Shown: positions 17,843 through 26,815, counted from the stretch's first letter. The stretch is DNA of 64,000 bases from Domibacillus sp. DTU_2020_1001157_1_SI_ALB_TIR_016 (GCF_032341995.1 NZ_CP135439.1:620001-684000), one strand, 5' to 3'. A program made the numbers and translations. The notes: generated by a model not told the origin, from the sequence alone.

Positions 17843-18941
17843 ATGGAACTATTTGAAATTCGCAACACGCTTGACAATTCAGCCGAGAAATTGGCGGACT
17901 TCAGGGGGTCTCTTTGACTTAGAAAACAAAGAGGCACGAATGGCAGAGCTTGAAGACCGCATGCTTGACCCTGATTTCTGGAACGACCAGCAGGGCGCGC
18001 AGACGGTTATTAACGAATCAAATGCGCTCAAAGAGCTTGTGAACGAATATAAAGATTTAGTAGAAACACAGGAAAATCTTGAAATGACCCACGAGCTGCT
18101 AAAAGAAGAAAACGACGCGGATTTGCATGAAGAGCTTGCGAATGAAACGAAAGAATTTCAAACGCGTCTTGAAAATTTTGAGCTTCAGCTTTTGCTGAGC
18201 GAACAGCATGATAAAAACAATGCCATTTTAGAGCTTCACCCGGGTGCCGGCGGAACTGAGTCACAGGACTGGGCATCACTTCTGCTGCGGATGTACACAC
18301 GCTGGGCAGAAAAGCGCGGCTTTAAAGTGGAAACAATTGATTACCTGCCGGGCGATGAAGCTGGCGTTAAAAGTGTAACGCTGCTTATTAAAGGCCATAA
18401 CGCCTACGGCTATTTAAAAGCGGAAAAAGGCGTTCACCGCCTTGTGCGGATTTCACCATTTGATTCATCAGGCCGCCGCCACACCTCTTTTGTGTCGTGT
18501 GAAGTCATGCCGGAATTTAATGAAGAAATCGAAATCGAAATCCGGACAGAAGATTTGAAAATCGATACGTACCGGGCAAGCGGCGCCGGCGGTCAGCACA
18601 TCAATACAACCGATTCCGCTGTCCGGATTACCCACATCCCGACAGGCGTTGTGGTCACGTGCCAGACAGAGCGTTCGCAAATTAAAAACCGTGAGCATGC
18701 GATGAAAATGCTCAAAGGGAAATTGTATCAGCGCCGCTTAGAGGAGCAGGAAGCAGAGCTTGCTGAAATCCGCGGTGAACAAAAAGAAATCGGCTGGGGA
18801 AGCCAGATTCGCTCGTATGTATTCCATCCGTATTCCATGGTAAAAGACCACCGGACAAGTGAGGAAACAGGAAACATCCAAGCGGTTATGGATGGCGATC
18901 TAGACGCATTTATTAATGCGTACCTTCGCTCCCGCCTGTAA
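17843..18941 (+). CDS. prfB: peptide chain release factor 2 (programmed +1 frameshift)
   Basis: RF2 releases finished proteins at UGA and UAA codons. Translation starts at ATG 17843 ([14 protein letters not shown], ribosome site AGAGGTGGA) and reads 24 codons to an in-frame TGA; the ribosome slips +1 at CTTTGAC and continues ([13 protein letters not shown]) to give a 365-residue protein. The RF2 specificity tripeptide SPF (RISPFDSSG) and the catalytic GGQ ([15 protein letters not shown]) are present. A start codon at 17853 in the other reading frame is not the gene start. This is the usual RF2 autoregulation: low RF2 favours the shift. Followed by a bidirectional terminator. Confidence 0.96.
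17903..17918 (+). promoter_or_regulatory. RF2 programmed frameshift site
   Basis: AGGGGG (internal Shine-Dalgarno) is three bases before CTT TGA C, the classic slippery stop. The SD spacing and the C after the stop match known prfB recoding sites. The zero-frame stop is at 17915-17917 and the new frame starts at 17916. Confidence 0.96.
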
Positions 18942-18948
18942 AAAGAAA

Positions 18949-18986
18949 CAAACCACCAGAACCCATTCGGTTCGGTGGTTTTTTTG
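18949..18986. terminator. bidirectional terminator between prfB and the M23 gene
   Basis: AACCACC plus AACC pair with GGTT plus GGTGGTT; T tract on the plus side and A tract on the other, serving both convergent genes. Confidence 0.85.
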
Positions 18987-19973
18987 TTAATTCGACTTTT
19001 TCTCAGCTTTTTCCGCCTGTTCCCAGTGGGAAAGAGACGGGTACGGGTCAAATGCCCATTCCATCCGGCCGTTATATTTGTACATCCCGTAATGAAGATG
19101 AGGCGGAAACTTGCCGGCTGTGCCTGGCTTACCATAGCCGGAGCTGCCGACGTAACCGACAACCGTGCCTGGTTTAACAATCATGCCTTCTTTTATTCCT
19201 TTTTCAAAGCCGGACAGATGGGCAAAATAATGGTACACATTATGGACATCTCGGATGCCGACCCGCCAGCCGCCGTATTCATTCCATCCTTTTATTTCAA
19301 TGATCCCGTATGTGGTAGCCCGCACAGGGACACCATAAGAAGCAAACAAATCAGTTCCTTCATGCATCCGGCGCCCGCCCCAGCCGCGTTTGTCCCCCCA
19401 CGTGCTGCGGTAGCTGTAGTTATACCCTAAAGGAAGAGGGAAAGCATGGCCATCCAGCTCAATTGTATCGAAGTGGCGGTACAAAGCGGCAATCGTCATG
19501 ATCTGTTTCACTGATGCGTCTTTTTTATAATAATCCTTCAATGCTTTTTTAATATCCGATTCCAGATAGCCGTTTTTCGTTAACAGGGTCGCCATTGTAA
19601 ACAACACATCATCTGGATCATTTGGATCGGCTTTTCCGTCCTGATCGCCATCAAGCCCGCGGCCGCTAAAAAAAGAAATCACAGCGGGTGTCGTTGTTTT
19701 TTTCAGCGGGTTCAGCCGTCCAGCCCAGGTGCTGCGCGGAAAATGAATGCTGATTGTGCCGGTTCGGTCAGGCAGGTCATCGCGGACTACTTGAATATTC
19801 CGCTCGAATTGGTCAACAGCGGCTAAATAATACCACGGCAGCAGCGTCTGCCGCTCCATTTTTTCGTAATATGCTGCTCTTTCCTCCGTAACGCGCTGTT
19901 CCGCGGAAACAGGCATGGCGCTTAAAAAATAAAGGATGAGGCATGCCATCGGCAGCCGGCTCCACTTTGACAT
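18987..19973 (-). CDS. secreted M23 metallopeptidase with SLT-like N-terminal region
   Basis: A 328-residue exported protein with a signal peptide (MACLILYFLSAMPVSAEQ). The C-terminal half is an M23 (LytM) endopeptidase: HEGTD supplies the first zinc His and Asp, YHYFAHLSG and HLHYGMYK the other ligands. Residues 50-170 resemble a lytic transglycosylase-type fold (DGDQDGKADPNDPDDV then a helical stretch), but the usual catalytic Glu motif is not visible (LPWYYLAAVDQFERN). It probably cuts peptidoglycan cross-links. The ATG has GGAGGGG upstream. It is convergent with prfB. I cannot assign it to a named B. subtilis gene. Confidence 0.82.
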   Translation of the reverse strand: MSKWSRLPMACLILYFLSAMPVSAEQRVTEERAAYYEKMERQTLLPWYYLAAVDQFERNIQVVRDDLPDRTGTISIHFPRSTWAGRLNPLKKTTTPAVISFFSGRGLDGDQDGKADPNDPDDVLFTMATLLTKNGYLESDIKKALKDYYKKDASVKQIMTIAALYRHFDTIELDGHAFPLPLGYNYSYRSTWGDKRGWGGRRMHEGTDLFASYGVPVRATTYGIIEIKGWNEYGGWRVGIRDVHNVYHYFAHLSGFEKGIKEGMIVKPGTVVGYVGSSGYGKPGTAGKFPPHLHYGMYKYNGRMEWAFDPYPSLSHWEQAEKAEKKSN

Positions 19974-20045
19974 TTACACCCCTCCGTTTCTTTACAGCTA
20001 TATCGTGCCCCAACTTTCTCTCCGTTTGTCCTGTTACTTCTTGGA

Positions 20046-20076
20046 TGAATAAATATGGCTTTTTTTTGTCACGCTA
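20046..20076 (+). promoter_or_regulatory. possible SigG promoter of spoVAC
   Basis: TGAATA (exact SigG -35), 18 bases, CACGCTA (5 of 7 to CATACTA), 50 bases before the spoVAC start. This fits forespore expression of spoVA genes. Confidence 0.5.
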
Positions 20077-20126
20077 TCTATGTTCAAGCAAAAAAATGTG
20101 ACAGCAACAGAGAAGGACGTGACAAC

Positions 20127-20600
20127 ATGGCAAAACAAAAAAATTTAACACAAGAACAGACAGCGTATCAAAAGCTGCAGAAAAAGCGGGAAGCAAAACG
20201 TCCGGTTGCGCAAAACTGCCTGCGTGCTTTTTTAGTCGGCGGTCTTATTTGTGTAGTCGGCCAGGCCATTCAATACTTTTATATTTTCTTTTTTAACTTT
20301 ACGGAGCAGACAGCCGGGAACCCGACAGCCGGCACGATGATTTTTATCGCCATGCTCCTGACCGGGTTTGGCGTTTATGACAGGATCGCTCAATTTGCGG
20401 GAGCCGGCTCTGCTGTACCGCTGACCGGATTTGGCAACGCGGTGATTTCAGCTGCCATCGAGCACCGTTCAGAAGGATTTGTGCTTGGGGTCGGCGGCAA
20501 TATGTTTAAGCTGGCAGGATCGGTTATTTTATTTGGGGTGTTTTCAGCTTTTATCGTCGCCACTATTAAAATTTTATTGATTCAATGGGGTGGTTTGTGA
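20127..20600 (+). CDS. spoVAC: stage V sporulation protein SpoVAC
   Basis: A 157-residue inner spore membrane protein with four to five hydrophobic segments. SpoVAC is a mechanosensitive channel needed for Ca-dipicolinate movement during sporulation and germination. The family pattern includes VGGLICVVGQAIQ, GFGVYDRIAQFAGAGSAVPL and TGFGNAVISAAIEH. The ATG lies behind AGAAGGACG; upstream in-frame codons lie in the promoter region. The stop overlaps the spoVAD start by one base (TGATG). Confidence 0.95.
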   Translation: MAKQKNLTQEQTAYQKLQKKREAKRPVAQNCLRAFLVGGLICVVGQAIQYFYIFFFNFTEQTAGNPTAGTMIFIAMLLTGFGVYDRIAQFAGAGSAVPLTGFGNAVISAAIEHRSEGFVLGVGGNMFKLAGSVILFGVFSAFIVATIKILLIQWGGL

Positions 20601-21610
20601 TGCAGATGGGGCAGCGCACGTGGGTGTTTGACCAAAAACCGGTGATTGTAGCAACAGGAACCATAGGCGGTCCGTTTGAAGGAAAAGGCCCACTGGCGGA
20701 TGATTTTGACATGCTGCACGAGGATTTATGGCTTGGGGAAGATTCTTATGAAAAAGCCCACCGGCTCCTGTTTGAGCAGGCGTGTGAAACCGCACTGGCA
20801 AAAGGAAGACGCCATAAAGAGCAGGTGCAATATATTTTAGGCGGCGACTTAATTAACCAGATCACGCCGACAAGCCTGGCGAGCCGGTCGATTGGCGCAC
20901 CGTATCTTGGCTTGTTCAGCGCCTGTGCCACTTCGATGGAAGGACTGGCGCTGGGCGCAATGATTATCAATGCAGGCGGTGCGAATTATGTGATCGCCGG
21001 TGCTTCAAGCCATAATGCGGCTGTTGAAAAACAGTTCCGCTATCCAACGGAATATGGCGGTCAAAAGCCGCCGACGTCTCAATGGACCATAACGGGAGCG
21101 GGAGCGGCACTTTTAGGAAATGAAGGAAGCGGCCCGAGGGTGACTTCTGCAACGATCGGCAAAGTGATCGATATGGGCCTGACCGATCCGTTTAATATGG
21201 GCGGTGCGATGGCTCCGGCCGCAGTCGATACCATTGAAGCGCATTTAAAGGACCGCGGCGTTGATCCTTCGTATTACGACTTAATTGTAACCGGTGATTT
21301 GGGCCGAATCGGCCATTCTGTTTCCATGGACTTATTCAAGAAAAATGGCACGCCTGTTAAGGAAGAGCAGTATAAAGACTGCGGCATTATGATTTACAAT
21401 GAAAGCCAGCCGGTTTATTCAGGCGGCAGCGGCCCGGGCTGTTCAGCTGTAGTCGCGTACGGCCATTTATTGAACGAGATGAGAAAAGGAAAAATCAACC
21501 GAATGCTCGTTGTGGCAACCGGCGCCCTTTTATCGCCGCTTACGTACCAGCAGGGTGAGTCCATTCCATGTATTGCCCACGCCGTATCGATTGAGGCTGA
21601 AGGGGAATGA
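20600..21610 (+). CDS. spoVAD: stage V sporulation protein SpoVAD
   Basis: A 336-residue protein with a thiolase-like fold that binds dipicolinic acid on the spore inner membrane. Diagnostic stretches are TWVFDQKPVIVATGTIGGP, EGKGPLADDFDMLHEDLW, FSACATSMEGLALGA and GGSGPGCSAVV. I start it at the ATG that overlaps the spoVAC stop, with GGGGTGG just before; an ATG two codons later is also possible. In usual spoVA operons spoVAEb comes next; here a DUF1657 gene follows instead, overlapping by four bases. Confidence 0.94.
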   Translation: MQMGQRTWVFDQKPVIVATGTIGGPFEGKGPLADDFDMLHEDLWLGEDSYEKAHRLLFEQACETALAKGRRHKEQVQYILGGDLINQITPTSLASRSIGAPYLGLFSACATSMEGLALGAMIINAGGANYVIAGASSHNAAVEKQFRYPTEYGGQKPPTSQWTITGAGAALLGNEGSGPRVTSATIGKVIDMGLTDPFNMGGAMAPAAVDTIEAHLKDRGVDPSYYDLIVTGDLGRIGHSVSMDLFKKNGTPVKEEQYKDCGIMIYNESQPVYSGGSGPGCSAVVAYGHLLNEMRKGKINRMLVVATGALLSPLTYQQGESIPCIAHAVSIEAEGE

Positions 21611-21783
21611 AAGTAACAAGTGAAATGGATCAATGCCTGGCCAGCTTAAGAAGCATCCAGTCAAGCCTTTCAACACTTATCATGCTGTCAAAGCGGGAAG
21701 ATTCCAAAGAGGAGCTGTATGATGCGATCCTGGCTGTCAGGGAAGCAGCAGACGATATACAAAAACGGTTAGAGACGTATTAA
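21607..21783 (+). CDS. DUF1657 family protein
   Basis: A 58-residue helical protein (MKVTSEMDQCLASLRSIQSS... ending QKRLETY) that matches the small DUF1657 family found in spoVA-type clusters of sporeformers. Its ATG overlaps the spoVAD stop (ATGA), so it is coupled to spoVAD. Function unknown; DUF1657 genes accompany DUF421 genes in mobile spoVA operons linked to spore heat resistance. It is a little shorter than typical members (about 68). Confidence 0.8.
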   Translation: MKVTSEMDQCLASLRSIQSSLSTLIMLSKREDSKEELYDAILAVREAADDIQKRLETY

Positions 21784-21808
21784 GAATGGCGAAAAAGGAG
21801 GTACAGCC

Positions 21809-22513
21809 ATGCCGGATTGGTTAGATGTTACCTTTCGCGCCGTACTGTTTACAGTAGTGTTGTTTCTTATCACAAAAATTTTGGGGAAAAAGCAGCTGGC
21901 CCAGCTGTCTTTCTTTGAATATGTAGCAGGTATCACCATCGGAAGTATTGGCGGGGAAGTCATTATGGGGCTGGAACGGGATGTGGTCCACGGAGTGGTT
22001 GGTCTTGCTGTGTTTACCGTGATTCCATTTTTAACGGGTTATATTTCATTGAAGAGCCGGAAGTTCCGCAGTTTTGTGGAGGGAAAAGGTGTCGTTTTTA
22101 TTAAAGAAGGAAAAATACTGGAAGAAAATTTAAGAAAAGAACGGTACACCATTGATGAGCTTTCCGAACTTCTGCGGCAAAAAAATGTGTTTCAAGCCGC
22201 AGATGTAGAGTTTGCGGTATTAGAAGCATCAGGGGATTTAAGTGTCTTGCTAAAAAAAGAAAACCAGCCGTTAACACCTGCGATGCTGGGACTTTCGGTC
22301 CGTCCGGAAAAAGAACCGCAGACTGTTATCATGGATGGCCGTATTCTTGACGAGTCGCTTGCCGCTCTCCGGTTAAATAGAGGATGGCTTCATGAAGAGC
22401 TCCAGAAGCAGGGAGTAACCGTTGATAACGTTTTTCTTGGGCAAGTGGATTCAACTGGTCAGCTGACCGTTGATTTGTTTGACGACCGCCTTCAAGTTCC
22501 TCCAATGACGTAA
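21809..22513 (+). CDS. DUF421 (YetF-type) membrane protein
   Basis: A 234-residue protein with three N-terminal membrane helices, including the family mark FFEYVAGITIGSIGGEV, and a cytoplasmic C-terminal domain (KEGKILEENLRKERYTIDEL; VIMDGRILDESL). The YetF family occurs in spore membranes and in spoVA mobile operons. Strong AAAAAGGAGG ribosome site; 25 bases after the DUF1657 gene, so it closes the spoVAC-spoVAD-DUF1657-DUF421 cluster. Biochemical function unknown. Confidence 0.88.
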   Translation: MPDWLDVTFRAVLFTVVLFLITKILGKKQLAQLSFFEYVAGITIGSIGGEVIMGLERDVVHGVVGLAVFTVIPFLTGYISLKSRKFRSFVEGKGVVFIKEGKILEENLRKERYTIDELSELLRQKNVFQAADVEFAVLEASGDLSVLLKKENQPLTPAMLGLSVRPEKEPQTVIMDGRILDESLAALRLNRGWLHEELQKQGVTVDNVFLGQVDSTGQLTVDLFDDRLQVPPMT

Positions 22514-22580
22514 CTGTAAGAAAACCCCGGTATATATACACGCTTGCCTTGATGAAAAGCCGGGAATGCAACCTGCTTTT

Positions 22581-22609
22581 TCGTCATAGGCTGCCGAGTT
22601 TGGTATACT
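22581..22609 (+). promoter_or_regulatory. promoter of cccB
   Basis: TCGTCA, 17 bases, TATACT, with an extended -10 TG (TGGTATACT). The start codon is 38 bases downstream. Confidence 0.6.
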
Positions 22610-22646
22610 TACGGTGAGTTTTTATCGAGAGAAGGGGGAACAGCAA

Positions 22647-23006
22647 ATGAAATGGAAAAAGTCACTGCTGACATTGATGCTTGGCTCATCTCTGGCACTG
22701 GCTGCATGCGGCGGCGGAGAAGATGCAGCGGTCGAAGAAACAGAAGAACAAACACCGTCCACAGATGAAGGAACAGGTGAAACAACAGCTTCGGCCGGTG
22801 AAGAAGTGTATACGCAAAGCTGCTTAAGCTGCCACGGCGAAAATCTTGAAGGCGCATTTGGGCCGGAGCTGAGCAATATTGGAGCGAAGATGAGCAAAGA
22901 AGAAATTTTAAACGTGATTGAAAACGGACAGGGGCAGATGCCGAAAAATGTAGTAGAAGGCGAAGAGGCGGAAGCAGTGGCTGCCTGGCTGGCTGAAAAA
23001 AAATAA
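22647..23006 (+). CDS. cccB: cytochrome c551 lipoprotein CccB
   Basis: A 119-residue membrane-anchored c-type cytochrome. The lipoprotein signal ends at LALAAC (Cys 21), followed by an acidic linker and a class I cytochrome domain with the haem motif CLSCH and a likely axial Met in NGQGQMPKN. It would carry electrons outside the membrane to a terminal oxidase. Ribosome site AAGGGGG; own promoter and terminator. B. subtilis has cccB in the same place, between prfB and ftsE. Confidence 0.93.
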   Translation: MKWKKSLLTLMLGSSLALAACGGGEDAAVEETEEQTPSTDEGTGETTASAGEEVYTQSCLSCHGENLEGAFGPELSNIGAKMSKEEILNVIENGQGQMPKNVVEGEEAEAVAAWLAEKK

Positions 23007-23018
23007 CACTAAAATGCG

Positions 23019-23044
23019 GAACCGGCATATGCTGGTTCTTTTTT
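23019..23044 (+). terminator. terminator of cccB
   Basis: GAACCGGC, ATAT, GCTGGTTC: an 8-bp stem (one G-T) followed by six T residues. Confidence 0.9.
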
Positions 23045-23045
23045 A

Positions 23046-23075
23046 TGCATAAAATACTGGTTTTGCCTCATCCTA
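23046..23075 (+). promoter_or_regulatory. SigG promoter of the germinant receptor operon
   Basis: TGCATA, 17 bases, CATCCTA: each box differs from the SigG consensus (TGAATA / CATACTA) at one position. It lies 22 bases before the gerA-type start and fits forespore expression of germinant receptors. Confidence 0.7.
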
Positions 23076-23097
23076 CTGAAAAAAGGGGCGTGGCATT

Positions 23098-24570
23098 ATG
23101 CCATTTTGGCGGCAGGATAAAGGCGGTGTATTTGGAAAATCAGCATCCGAAAATGCAGCCGCAATCACAGCACTGACTGAATCAAGTGATATAAAACAAA
23201 GAACATTTTCTTACGGTAAGGTACAGGGAATCGTTATCTATATGGAAACGATGGTTGAAGCGGTCAAAGTTGAAAATCATGTTCTTCAGCCATTAAAAGA
23301 AAATGGTTCAAAAAAGCCGGAAGCGGCCTTAACGGTGATCGAGTATGAAGAAGCGGCAGATCATAATGATGCATTAAAAGGGTTATTAAGAGGGAAGACC
23401 CTGCTATTTATAGAAGGTAATCCAGCTTGTCTGCTTTGCAGAACAGAAAGAGATGCAGGGCGCGCCATTGAGGAGCCAATGAATGAAAAAGTGGTGCGCG
23501 GTCCTCATGACGGCTTTGTTGAAGATATTTCAGTTAATATTTTCTTGGTCCGCAAACGGATTGAAAGTAAAGGGCTGGTGGTTGAATATCTGGAAATAGG
23601 CAACAGAGCCAATCATTTACTGGCGATTATGTATGAGAAAGACATTGCCAATCCAGAACTTGTCCAGAGAATGAAGAAAAGGCTGGAAGCCATTGATGCA
23701 GAGCTCATTTACAATTCAGGACAAATCGAAGAATTGATTGAAGATTCCACGCTGTCCCCTTTTCCGCAGCTGCTGAATACGGAAAGGCCGGACCGGGTCG
23801 CGGGCAATTTGCTGGAAGGCCGTATTGCCGTTTTCATAAACGGCGGTCCAACCTGCTTGATTGGGCCCGTTTCCTTTTTTTCCTTTTACCAATCGCCGGA
23901 TGATTATACGTCACGGTCGCTTGCCGGTTCTTTTTATCGAATGATCCGCTTGTTTTCCTTTTTCTTTGCGATTCTTCTGCCGGCTTTCTATATCTCAGTC
24001 GTCAGCTTTCACTCGGAAATCGTGCCGAGGGACTTAGTTTTGCAGCTAAAGGGCTCCGTGGAACAGGTCCCGTATCCAGCTTTAATAGAAGCTCTGTTTA
24101 TGGAGCTGACCATTGAATTAATCCGGGAAGCGGGGATTCGGCTGCCGACGCCGATTGGACAGACAATCGGGATTGTCGGTGGTCTTGTGATAGGGGATGC
24201 GGTCGTAAGTGCAGGGCTCGTCTCGAACTTTACAATCATTATTGTAGCCTTGACCGCCATTTCTTCTTATGTGGTTCCTTCAATCGAAATGAACACAGCC
24301 ATTCGCCTTCTCAGGTTTCCTTTTATGATGTCGGCCTCCCTGTTTGGATTCTTCGGTATTGTGTTTGCGCTTATGATCCTCTTAATTCATTTGTGCAAGA
24401 TGACCTCTCTCGGTATGCCGTATTTTTCACCGCTTGCGCCACTTCGAGTAAAGGATTTAAAGGATGTTTTTATAAGGAAAACGTGGTGGAAATTAGGAAA
24501 GCGGCCATATGACAGCAAACCGCAGACGCTGAAAAGACAGAAAAAAGGAAGACAGTGGGTGGAAAAGTGA
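23098..24570 (+). CDS. GerA-family spore germination protein (A subunit)
   Basis: A 490-residue A subunit of a germinant receptor. The N-terminal half is the soluble GerA domain (VVRGPHDGFVEDISVNI is the family mark, about residue 133); the C-terminal half has about five membrane helices, including LPTPIGQTIGIVGGLVIGDA and VVPSIEMNTAIRLLRFP. Receptors sit in the spore inner membrane and sense nutrients. First of three overlapping genes encoding A, B and C subunits behind a SigG promoter. Which nutrient it senses cannot be read from the sequence. Confidence 0.92.
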   Translation: MPFWRQDKGGVFGKSASENAAAITALTESSDIKQRTFSYGKVQGIVIYMETMVEAVKVENHVLQPLKENGSKKPEAALTVIEYEEAADHNDALKGLLRGKTLLFIEGNPACLLCRTERDAGRAIEEPMNEKVVRGPHDGFVEDISVNIFLVRKRIESKGLVVEYLEIGNRANHLLAIMYEKDIANPELVQRMKKRLEAIDAELIYNSGQIEELIEDSTLSPFPQLLNTERPDRVAGNLLEGRIAVFINGGPTCLIGPVSFFSFYQSPDDYTSRSLAGSFYRMIRLFSFFFAILLPAFYISVVSFHSEIVPRDLVLQLKGSVEQVPYPALIEALFMELTIELIREAGIRLPTPIGQTIGIVGGLVIGDAVVSAGLVSNFTIIIVALTAISSYVVPSIEMNTAIRLLRFPFMMSASLFGFFGIVFALMILLIHLCKMTSLGMPYFSPLAPLRVKDLKDVFIRKTWWKLGKRPYDSKPQTLKRQKKGRQWVEK

Positions 24571-25655
24571 AAAGAGGAGCGAGCATTTCGACCTGGCAGC
24601 TCTTTTTTTTCCTGCTGCAAACCCAGGTAGGAGTAGGAATCTTAACTCTTCCATATGAAGTTCACCAAGCTGCCGGAAAAGATGGCTGGCTGTCGGTTTT
24701 GCTGGCCGGTCTTTTCATACAAATAGGTATTTTTGTGATATGGCTATTGGCTTGTCGTTTCCCTGAAAAGACATTGGCTGATTTTTCGCCGCTCCTTATT
24801 GGCCGCGTTTTTAGTATCATTATTGTCACCCTTTATACGCTCTTTTTTTTCATGGTCGCCAGCCAAGTCTTAGCAGTTTTTCTTTCCATTACAGCAGACT
24901 GGGCATTTCCTCGTACACCGTCCGTTGTTTTTGCGGTCATTATCACAGCCCTGACCATTTATTTGGTTCAGGAAGATGTGCGCGTGATTGCACGGTTTCA
25001 CGTATTGATGTCTTTTTTGCTTATCGGTGTGCTCCTGGTCTTTCTTTTAATGTGGAATTACTTAAACGTGTACTATTTGTTTCCGATTGGTTCTTCCGGT
25101 TTCAAAGCCATTTTATCAGGCTCCCAGCAAGCTCTTTTTGCCTTAAACGGCATTGAGGTTCTGCTTTGGCTTTTTCCATTTACGCAAGCGGAAAACAAGA
25201 AAAAATGGCAGGCTGCTGCAGGAGCAAGCCTGGTTGTTACGGTTATTTATACATTGCTGGCGCTTTGTGCATTTGCCTACTTTAGTACCACCAAGTTAAC
25301 ACATGTACCCGAGCCGGTTCTGTATATGATTAAATCGATTGAGCTCGGCATTGTAGAACGGCTGGATCTTATTTTTCTTTCTCTTTGGGCTGTTGTTTCT
25401 ATTACTACTTTTATGAGCTACCTATATGTAGCAGGAATGGGTGCCGCTAAAGTCGTGAATGCAAAGCACCATAAGAAGTCTATTTACGTTTTAGGCGCAT
25501 TAATTGTACCGCTGGCTGTTTATACGAGTAATGCAGAGGCCATCAAAACCCTCGGCAGAATCATTGGAACAGCTACCACTGTTTTTCTATTTGTTATTCC
25601 GTTGTTTTTACTCCTTGTGGCTATTATCAGAAGAAAACGGGAGGGTACAGGATGA
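24555..25655 (+). CDS. GerB-family spore germination permease (B subunit)
   Basis: A 366-residue membrane protein with about ten helices, of the APC-type GerKB/GerAB family, the germinant-binding subunit. Family stretches are ISTWQLFFFLLQTQVGVGIL at the start and EVLLWLFPFTQAENKKK in the middle. Two GTG starts compete: 24555, behind AAGGAAG, and 24567, which overlaps the A-subunit stop (GTGA); they differ by four residues. The end overlaps the C-subunit start by four bases. Confidence 0.9.
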   Translation: MGGKVKRGASISTWQLFFFLLQTQVGVGILTLPYEVHQAAGKDGWLSVLLAGLFIQIGIFVIWLLACRFPEKTLADFSPLLIGRVFSIIIVTLYTLFFFMVASQVLAVFLSITADWAFPRTPSVVFAVIITALTIYLVQEDVRVIARFHVLMSFLLIGVLLVFLLMWNYLNVYYLFPIGSSGFKAILSGSQQALFALNGIEVLLWLFPFTQAENKKKWQAAAGASLVVTVIYTLLALCAFAYFSTTKLTHVPEPVLYMIKSIELGIVERLDLIFLSLWAVVSITTFMSYLYVAGMGAAKVVNAKHHKKSIYVLGALIVPLAVYTSNAEAIKTLGRIIGTATTVFLFVIPLFLLLVAIIRRKREGTG

Positions 25656-26776
25656 GAAAATGGTGGACCATCATTCCTCTTTCTCTGCTTTTAGCGGGAT
25701 GCTGGGATCAAAAATCAATTAAAGATCTGAATTTAATATTTGGCGTAGGCATCGACAGGGAAGAAGAAAACAATCTGACGCTGACGGTCGAAATTCCCCA
25801 GGAAAATCAAGGGACCACCAGTGGAGGGGGCGGAACCGAAGGCCAGACCATGCAGGCTGCGCAAAGCTTAATCATGTCAGAAAAAGGGCAGACGGTTCGG
25901 GACGTGGCGTATAAGATGGACCGCGGCATTGACGGTGCACTCGACATCTCCAAATTAAGTGTATTAATGGTCGGCAAAGAAAGTGCGCAAAATGATTTAT
26001 ATTCTCTTCTGGATGCCTACTTCCGTAACCCTGTGAGCCCCTTAAACGCCAAACTTTTAGTGGTAGATGGGCGGGCGGATGAATTTTTTCAGAAGGATTT
26101 CAAGGGACAGACGCTTTACAGCGATTATTTTTTTAAGTTAATTGAAACAGCTGAACAGGAATCAGCTATTCCCGTCACAAATATGCAGCTGGCCTGTAAC
26201 CTTCTTTTAGACGAGGGAAGCGATGGTTTGATTCCTCTTATTTCCTATAATGAAGAGCAGAGGGCAGCTGAGATAAATGGAAGCGCGCTATTTAACGGGC
26301 GATCGATGAGCGGAGAGCTGACAGCGAAAGAAACCTCATCATTTTTAATCATGGTAAATCAGGCACAGCAGGAGCTGCCTCTTACATTCCGTGTAGAGGG
26401 AGGGGAAGATATCTCGGTCATGGTTATAGATTCAAAAGCAAAGCTGAAAGTGAATGTGCCGAAAAATGGAAACCCAACGGCAACCGTGTCTGTAGATATG
26501 GAGGTACAGGTAATCGAGTATCCTCCGGATCACTTAGAAAAAGAAAAGGTGGTGAAAAGCTTAAACCAGCAGCTGACAGAAGAAGCGGAAAAGCTGTTTC
26601 AGCAAACGGTCCAAAAAATGCAGGAGGCCAATTCGGACACATTAGGTATTGGACGAAGAATTATAGCGAAAGATCCAGACGCCTTTAAAAAGCTCGACTG
26701 GGGAGAAGTATATCCCGATATGGATATAAAAGTGGAAACAAAAGTAAAAATTGAAAGAACCGGGGCCGTCTTTTAA
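25652..26776 (+). CDS. Ger(x)C-family germination lipoprotein (C subunit)
   Basis: A 374-residue lipoprotein with signal PLSLLLAGCWDQKSI; the CWDQ after the lipid-bound Cys is typical of GerAC/GerKC proteins. It is the third subunit of the receptor and sits on the outer face of the spore inner membrane. Stretches such as FGVGIDREE, DIGALD-like DGALDISKLSVLMVG and VETKVKIERTGAV match the family's domains. ATG overlaps the B-subunit stop. A terminator follows. Confidence 0.92.
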   Translation: MRKWWTIIPLSLLLAGCWDQKSIKDLNLIFGVGIDREEENNLTLTVEIPQENQGTTSGGGGTEGQTMQAAQSLIMSEKGQTVRDVAYKMDRGIDGALDISKLSVLMVGKESAQNDLYSLLDAYFRNPVSPLNAKLLVVDGRADEFFQKDFKGQTLYSDYFFKLIETAEQESAIPVTNMQLACNLLLDEGSDGLIPLISYNEEQRAAEINGSALFNGRSMSGELTAKETSSFLIMVNQAQQELPLTFRVEGGEDISVMVIDSKAKLKVNVPKNGNPTATVSVDMEVQVIEYPPDHLEKEKVVKSLNQQLTEEAEKLFQQTVQKMQEANSDTLGIGRRIIAKDPDAFKKLDWGEVYPDMDIKVETKVKIERTGAVF

Positions 26777-26815
26777 TATACACAATTCCATCCCATTATC
26801 TTTCAGACACCAAAT

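Noticed and set aside
17853..18941. prfB starting in the single long frame at 17853
   Set aside because: The first codons there are out of the true frame; the real start is at 17843 with a programmed shift.
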